A stretch of DNA of 7,178 nucleotides, from assembly GCA_003566335.1 (NCBI GenBank), contig PXDR01000327.1, forward strand, positions 1 through 7,178, read 5' to 3'. Made by a program: the position numbers and the translations under genes. Of the stretch, positions 5,162 to 7,178 are shown piece by piece (position 1 is the stretch's first letter; each line of letters begins with the position of its first letter). The DNA comes from Cyanobacteria bacterium T3Sed10_344R1. GTDB lineage: Bacteria; Cyanobacteriota; Cyanobacteriia; Phormidesmidales; Phormidesmidaceae. A model generated the notes under the pieces. That model had not been told where the DNA came from. It saw only the letters and a list, made by a program, of their open reading frames with translations, and did not search any database.

Positions 5162-6298
5162 ATGTCTGCTGTTCCCCCTGACGCCTCTCGACCCAACGAT
5201 GCCACTGCGCCTGCTGCAAAGTCGGGCGCTTCAGAGTCAGGGCCAGATCTAGCCGCGCTGCTGCTGCAACTGCGGCGGAAGCAGGGCAACTGGGTAGCCT
5301 GGGGGCAAGCCTGCCAAGCCCTGCACAAGGCGGGTATCCCCCAGCAAGAAATTTTTGAAAAAACCGGGTTTGAGCCTCCCCAGCAAAATCAGGTGGTGGT
5401 CGCAGCCCAGGTGTATCAGGGGTTAGTGGCGGCTGGAGCTTCAGAGGCGGTGCGATCGCACTTTGAGCACCGGGGCAGCGACCTGCTGTACGAACTGCGG
5501 ATTTTGTCCCAAGCTGACCGGCTGAAAGCAGCAGAACTGGCCCTAACCCACAGCCTCGACTCAGAAGCCATCCAGCCCGTGGCCAAAGCCCTGCGGGAAT
5601 ACTCCTATCGAGAGAAACCCCCGGAAGGCTTCACCGATCACCCCGGCGACGCCGTGGCCTATGACTATTGGCGGCTGGCCCGTCAGCAGAGCGATTTGCA
5701 AATGCGATCGCGCCTAATTGCCCAAGGACTGCGGTTTGCCCATAGCCCCAGCGCCCGCAAACAAATCGAAAGCCTGCTGAGCGACTTCACCATCGCCCCC
5801 ACCAAAGCCGCCCCCCGCCTACCTTTCTATCGCCTAGAAAGCGAAAGTGAACTGCCCCGGCTGCTGCCCGTCGCCGGATCTCTACCTCTCTCCGTCGCCG
5901 ACATTAGCGCCGTGCCCCTCACCCTGGGCGAACCCCCCTTTGGCATCGTCCGGTTTGACGGCAAAAGTAGCGGCGCATGGGTCGCAGTCCCCGGCTGGCT
6001 CGTGATTTTGCAGGCCGAAGACCCCGTCGCCCTGATGACCAATGCTGACCAACTGCCCCATTCCCCCGACAGCCCCTCAGAAACCGTCCTCGTGGTCGTC
6101 GATCGCGCCCAGCGCCAGTGGCAAGACGACAGCTACTTCCTCAGCACCCCAACAGACGACCCCACCGCCCCCATCAGCCTCAACTGGTTCCCCAGTGAAC
6201 CCCAAGCCAAACTCCTAGGCCGAGTGATTTTGATCCTGCGACCCAAAAAAATCCTGGATGAAAGCTACACCAGCGAACTCTGGCAACTCGACGAATAA
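5162..6298 (+). CDS. raf1: RuBisCO accumulation factor 1 (Raf1)
   Basis: This 378-residue protein matches the cyanobacterial Raf1 family. The conserved part begins near residue 30 with LLLQLRRKQGNWVAWGQACQ, followed by an all-helical N-terminal domain (about 30-205, including YRGLVA-like and HFEHRGSDLLYELRIL segments), a short linker and a beta-rich C-terminal domain (about 218-365; FYRLESESELPRLLPVAG, VAVPGWLVILQAEDPVAL, GRVILILRPKKILDES). Raf1 is a homodimeric assembly chaperone that acts after chaperonin folding, bracketing RbcL antiparallel dimers until RbcS displaces it. The usual length is about 355-360; the excess is a low-complexity Ala/Pro/Ser N-terminus of some 29 residues. ATG 5162 is the only plausible start, as no other Met comes before residue 181; the Shine-Dalgarno is weak. 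Transcription is divergent from the chemosensory operon and no partner gene is co-transcribed. Two HIP1 octamers (5452, 5704) lie inside. Confidence 0.95.
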   Translation: MSAVPPDASRPNDATAPAAKSGASESGPDLAALLLQLRRKQGNWVAWGQACQALHKAGIPQQEIFEKTGFEPPQQNQVVVAAQVYQGLVAAGASEAVRSHFEHRGSDLLYELRILSQADRLKAAELALTHSLDSEAIQPVAKALREYSYREKPPEGFTDHPGDAVAYDYWRLARQQSDLQMRSRLIAQGLRFAHSPSARKQIESLLSDFTIAPTKAAPRLPFYRLESESELPRLLPVAGSLPLSVADISAVPLTLGEPPFGIVRFDGKSSGAWVAVPGWLVILQAEDPVALMTNADQLPHSPDSPSETVLVVVDRAQRQWQDDSYFLSTPTDDPTAPISLNWFPSEPQAKLLGRVILILRPKKILDESYTSELWQLDE

Positions 6299-6338
6299 AC
6301 CCAACCCCAAAACAATCTCTCCAAAGCTTTGCAGAACG

Positions 6339-6367
6339 GTGCGTTACAGCTACGCCTAACAGCACCC
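6339..6367. repeat. REP-like palindrome of the GGTGCGTTA / TAACGCACC type, degenerate
   Basis: GGTGCGTTA (6339-6347) pairs with TAACAGCACC (6357-6366) with one bulged base, leaving a 9-nt loop. Cyanobacterial genomes carry many copies of a hairpin with arms GGTGCGTTA and TAACGCACC between genes; this copy appears decayed, with an A disrupting the right arm and the central part altered. It may form a weak transcript 3' hairpin for raf1. Confidence 0.5.
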
Positions 6368-6372
6368 TACTT

Positions 6373-6411
6373 AGCCAACAGCCAACAGCCAATAGCCAAC
6401 AGCCAACAGCC
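6373..6411. repeat. Heptameric tandem repeat (AGCCAAC), about five copies
   Basis: Units AGCCAAC occur at 6373, 6380, 6394 and 6401, with one AGCCAAT at 6387, plus a partial AGCC to 6411. This resembles the short tandemly repeated repetitive (STRR) heptamers of cyanobacteria. It ends 9 bp before the ATG of the small gene, so copy-number change could alter its leader. The array also creates a false minus-strand reading frame with Gly-Cys-Trp-Leu-Leu repeats. Confidence 0.8.
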
Positions 6412-6420
6412 CCACAACCC

Positions 6421-6642
6421 ATGCCCCTAGAACGCCGCCTCTCCCGCGCCATGTTCGACGCTGCCGAAATCGTCCAACTGCGCCAGGTCTGCATCACCCC
6501 CAGCCGCCTGTACGAACCCGGCCACTACATCGTCGGCAACCTGCCCGACATCGCCTTTGAAATGGGCCTGGTGGAAGCTCTGCCCCCCGTGCGGGGCAAC
6601 AGCGCCGAAATTGGTGATCCCCACCCTAAAGACACCCCATAA
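6421..6642 (+). CDS. Small conserved-looking hypothetical protein, 73 residues
   Basis: I do not recognise this family. The frame has the same strongly C/G-ending codon choice as raf1 (CGC, GCC, ATC, CTG, CCC), which argues it is translated. The protein opens MPLERRLSRAMFDAAEIVQL and continues RQVCITPSRLYEPGHYIVGN, then an acidic/hydrophobic LPDIAFEMGLVEALPPVRG and a Pro/Asp-rich tail. There is no signal peptide, membrane helix or Cys motif (one Cys). A soluble cytoplasmic protein seems likely. The start may be ATG 6421 or the internal ATG 6451 (MFDAAEIV, 63 residues); neither has a clear ribosome site, and repeats abut the first. It lies between raf1 and gyrA in the same direction, 122 bp after raf1 and 202 bp before gyrA. 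The competing minus-strand frame (6654-6427) looks like a mirror artefact. Confidence 0.65.
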   Translation: MPLERRLSRAMFDAAEIVQLRQVCITPSRLYEPGHYIVGNLPDIAFEMGLVEALPPVRGNSAEIGDPHPKDTP

Positions 6643-6844
6643 GCCCCCAGGCAATCTTCAGGGGAGATCTGCCGGTTTCCCCAGCGATTCTCCCCAGGAT
6701 CAGGTAAGAGAACGTGATAGAATATCACATCACCTCGCGGATGTCTCGCGAAATATTGCCAATAATTCAGCCGTCAAGGCGAGATCCGGGTCAAATCCGG
6801 GCCGCTAACGCCTGAGTTCCGTCCAATTCGGAGTTTTTCACCGT
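6643..6844. promoter_or_regulatory. gyrA upstream region with long leader
   Basis: This 202-bp spacer holds an extended -10 promoter candidate within a palindrome (6714-6728), an 11-bp-spaced direct repeat ATCCGGG (6784-6790 and 6795-6801), and GGAG (6830-6833) eleven bases before the gyrA ATG as a rather distant Shine-Dalgarno. A GGGGA/TCCCC pair (6661-6665 and 6678-6682) could form a weak hairpin after the small gene. If transcription starts near 6730, the gyrA leader is about 115 nt. No further gene is seen. Confidence 0.5.
6714..6728 (+). promoter_or_regulatory. Candidate extended -10 gyrA promoter inside a perfect palindrome
   Basis: TGATAGAAT (6715-6723) fits the extended -10 form TGnTATAAT with one mismatch; no good -35 is present, as expected for an extended -10 promoter. 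The same bases sit in GTGATA-GAA-TATCAC, perfect 6-bp arms around a 3-bp spacer, so a dimeric regulator bound there would cover the promoter. The half-sites resemble CRP-type GTGA...TCAC, but the spacing is seven and not six. Confidence 0.4.
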
Positions 6845-7178
6845 ATGAGCACCCCTCAAGAGCGGATCGTCCCGACAGATCTGCGCAATGAGATGTCTCG
6901 GTCATACCTGGAATACGCCATGAGCGTGATTGTAGGCCGAGCGTTACCTGATGCTAAGGACGGTCTCAAACCCGTGCATCGCCGTATTCTCTACGCTATG
7001 CACGAGCTGGGGCTTAGTGCCGACCGGCCTTTCCGGAAATGCGCCCGGGTCGTCGGGGAAGTGCTGGGTAAGTATCACCCCCACGGCGACTCCGCCGTGT
7101 ATGACGCCCTGGTGCGCATGGCCCAAGACTTTTCCATGCGCTTTCCGCTGATTAACGGCCACGGCAACTTTGGCTCGG
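6845..7178 (+). CDS. gyrA: DNA gyrase subunit A, N-terminal part, incomplete at window edge
   Basis: Starting at ATG 6845, 111 codons are seen before the window ends. The sequence (ERIVPTDLRNEMSRSYLEYA, then MSVIVGRALPDAKDGLKPVH, then KCARVVGEVLGKYHPHGDSA) is the classic start of the GyrA breakage-reunion domain. GyrA and GyrB form the A2B2 type II topoisomerase that introduces negative supercoils using ATP; the catalytic tyrosine (about residue 122) lies beyond the window. Numbering matches E. coli exactly, so quinolone-determining residues can be read: Ser83 and Asp87 are both the sensitive wild-type residues. RKCARVVGEV and AQDFSMR are typical of cyanobacterial GyrA. A cyanobacterial ParC-like paralogue is the main alternative. 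Leader GGAG (6830-6833) is a possible ribosome site. Confidence 0.93.
   Translation, partial: MSTPQERIVPTDLRNEMSRSYLEYAMSVIVGRALPDAKDGLKPVHRRILYAMHELGLSADRPFRKCARVVGEVLGKYHPHGDSAVYDALVRMAQDFSMRFPLINGHGNFGS

Larger units (their letters stand above)
6299..6420. other. Spacer downstream of raf1 holding dispersed and tandem repeats
   Basis: These 122 bp contain a degenerate REP-like palindrome (6339-6367) and a heptamer array (6373-6411). Neither is followed by a T-run, so an intrinsic terminator for raf1 is not evident. The plus-strand small gene starts immediately after the heptamers. Confidence 0.6.

Noticed and set aside
6180..6497. Minus-strand frame with a Trp/Cys/Leu-rich stretch resembling a membrane segment
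   Set aside because: The apparent repeat LLAVGCW comes from translating the AGCCAAC heptamers, and the frame overlaps the raf1 end and the small gene.
6726..6728. CRP-type site (TGTGA-N6-TCACA) at the gyrA palindrome
   Set aside because: The half-sites GTGA and TCAC are seven bases apart, not six, and flanking bases match on one side only, so I keep it as an unassigned palindrome.
1..7178. tRNA, rRNA, CRISPR array, insertion sequence or defence gene
   Set aside because: No regularly spaced long repeats, no transposase-like frame, no terminal inverted repeats and no cloverleaf with a GGTTCGA-type arm were found.

Overview
The window looks like chromosomal DNA from a moderately GC-rich cyanobacterium. 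Three things point there: a gene for RuBisCO accumulation factor Raf1, a family of cyanobacteria and green plastids; eight copies of the HIP1 octamer GCGATCGC in about 7.2 kb; and cyanobacterial-style small dispersed repeats (a degenerate GGTGCGTTA...TAAC.GCACC palindrome and GCCAACA-type heptamers).

Left part, minus strand, about 4790 down to 1: a compact chemosensory operon. In transcription order it encodes a small CheW scaffold (4790-4233), a CheR methyltransferase fused to TPR repeats (4236-2908), a membrane chemoreceptor with a CHASE3-like sensor (2810-1296), a second CheW with an N-terminal Cys/His cluster (1252-557), and the N-terminal Hpt part of a CheA-family kinase that runs off the window (560-1). 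Two junctions (CheW/CheR and CheW/CheA) are 4-bp ATGA overlaps. The parts list, especially CheR-TPR, the Cys-motif CheW and the Hpt sequence, matches the Wsp surface-sensing pathway of Pseudomonas (WspB, WspC, WspA, WspD, WspE), but the order is B-C-A-D-E, not A-B-C-D-E. If the match holds, the CheB-type methylesterase and a diguanylate cyclase response regulator would be expected beyond coordinate 1; neither is visible here.

Middle, 4791-5161: a divergent intergenic region of about 370 bp. It holds a possible operon promoter, a degenerate 15-bp tandem repeat array in the likely operon leader, an HLR1-like element and a triple 11-bp direct repeat just before raf1.

Right part, plus strand: raf1 (5162-6298), a repeat-bearing spacer, a small unrecognised gene of 73 codons (6421-6642), then a spacer with an extended -10 promoter embedded in a perfect palindrome, and the 5' end of gyrA (from 6845, running off the window).

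Functionally, the minus-strand genes would form one signalling array: the receptor senses, the two CheW proteins couple it to the CheA kinase, and CheR-TPR adapts the receptor by methylation. Raf1 (RuBisCO assembly), the small ORF and gyrA appear to be unrelated housekeeping neighbours.
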